A DNA stretch of 64,000 bases from Progne subis subis (taxonomy: Eukaryota; Chordata; Aves; Passeriformes; Hirundinidae): NCBI GenBank assembly GCA_022316685.1, contig JAKJHU010000309.1:62001-126000 (forward strand), in the 5' to 3' direction. Within the stretch, counting starts at the first letter, position 1. Every line of letters starts with the position of its first letter. The position numbers were made by a program, and so were the translations under genes. The notes beneath the pieces are model-generated. The model was not told where the DNA came from. It did not search any database and saw only the letters and a list, made by a program, of their open reading frames with translations. Shown here one piece after another: positions 63,218 to 64,000 of this stretch.

Positions 63218-64000
63218 GTGAGCTTTGTCCTGTGCTGGGGACTGGGGCCCGGCTCAGGGCCAGGAGCAGGCTGAGGGGAGCTTCCAGGCTCCCTCCTCTG
63301 CCATTTGGGCTCTGGCCCAGACTTTTAGGAAGTTGCATCTGCCGTTTGGAGCGTGGCATCCCAGCCCTTTCTTCTCCCTGCGCTTTTCCCAGGTTTGTCC
63401 CGGCTTTGGCAGCTGCTCCGTGGACGTTTAAATCTGACAGTTGTTAGTATAACTCACTAATACCTCTAATAAGCTCACTAATACTCCAGGGGATTCTCTT
63501 TTTAGTAAACAATGAGTAACAAGCTATGGCTCCCAGATGCCTGTCTTCCTGGTTGGTGTCCAAGGAAGCTGTCAAACCTCACTGCGGCATCTGGGAGCTC
63601 TGTGTGGAAATTCCCACCTGGGTGACCTGAGGGGAAGTGGAGACACCTTCTCTACACCCTTTGTTACCTCTGCACTCCTTTCTGGATGTTGTGCACTTCA
63701 TGGTGCAAAAGGCTTAGGAACATATGTTTGTTTTATCCGTTCCCTCCCCATTTTCCCGAGCTGCGGTTCTCTTCGCTGCACAGGAGGGAAATCAAGTGTG
63801 TTGTGATTAAATATTCCTCACCAAACCTGGCAGATTAGAGAGGCTGCAGGAACTGCTGACAGCTTTGCTTTTAGCTCTGGGCTATAAACACTCCAGTGGG
63901 GAAGGTCATGTGCAGAGGAACAGTGAGAAGACAGCAAGGAAAGCCCTGTCTGATTGCTTTGGGAAGGTGTCAGGTGTTCTCCTGGCTGTGGCAGTTATCC
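63218..64000 (+). other. PKD1: PKD1 intron 22 (partial)
   Basis: 783 bp of unique sequence to the right edge. No exon 23 coding sequence (human DLIHLASSDV...) and no polypyrimidine tract is seen here. Confidence 0.8.

Noticed and set aside
62566..63447. 293-codon plus-strand frame around exon 22
   Set aside because: Only 63073-63217 is supported by homology and splice sites; the remainder is intron, including CR1.

Overview
The window is vertebrate nuclear DNA, almost certainly from a bird. It has long introns with GT-AG borders, CpG-island first exons, and about seventeen CR1 LINE 3'-end fragments of the kind that dominate avian genomes. I see no mammalian Alu/L1-type repeats. The CR1 style suggests a passerine or other neoavian bird, but that is only an inference. 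A run of exactly 100 Ns at 29677-29776 shows this is a draft assembly.

Layout. Positions 1-2441 are intron 1 of a RAB26-like small GTPase gene on the minus strand. Only its first coding exon (2442-2663) lies in the window; the G-domain exons lie beyond the left edge. Positions 2664-12260 are a divergent intergenic region: a CpG-island promoter for RAB26, a G-rich tandem repeat, a candidate enhancer near 4.4-4.8 kb, CR1 fragments, a degenerate C-rich repeat and the PKD1 CpG-island promoter. From 12261 to the right edge everything belongs to PKD1 (polycystin-1) on the plus strand. I place coding exons 1-22; the window ends inside intron 22. The head-to-head RAB26/PKD1 arrangement is the same as on human 16p13.3.

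PKD1. The 22 exons encode about 2,720 residues once apparent frame breaks are allowed for. In order they give a signal peptide, LRRNT, two leucine-rich repeats, LRRCT, WSC, the first PKD repeat, a C-type lectin domain, an LDL-A-like module, the long PKD-repeat array (mostly in the 3.6-kb exon 15) and most of the REJ module. The GPS/GAIN region, PLAT domain, membrane segments and coiled coil are not in the window. As I remember the human gene, twelve exons have exactly the same length, so orthology is secure.

Points of interest. The PKD1 frame is broken four times by single extra bases: once in exon 5, twice in exon 15 and once in exon 16. Three of the four share one signature, a T inserted between C and GAG that makes an in-frame TGA. 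Intron 1 carries a 28-bp minisatellite with higher-order structure right after exon 1, and intron 4 carries a 38-bp minisatellite. The start codon of PKD1 is ambiguous. Avian intron 21 lacks the giant polypyrimidine tract known from human PKD1. I found no tRNA, rRNA, CRISPR array or nested protein-coding gene that I can support.
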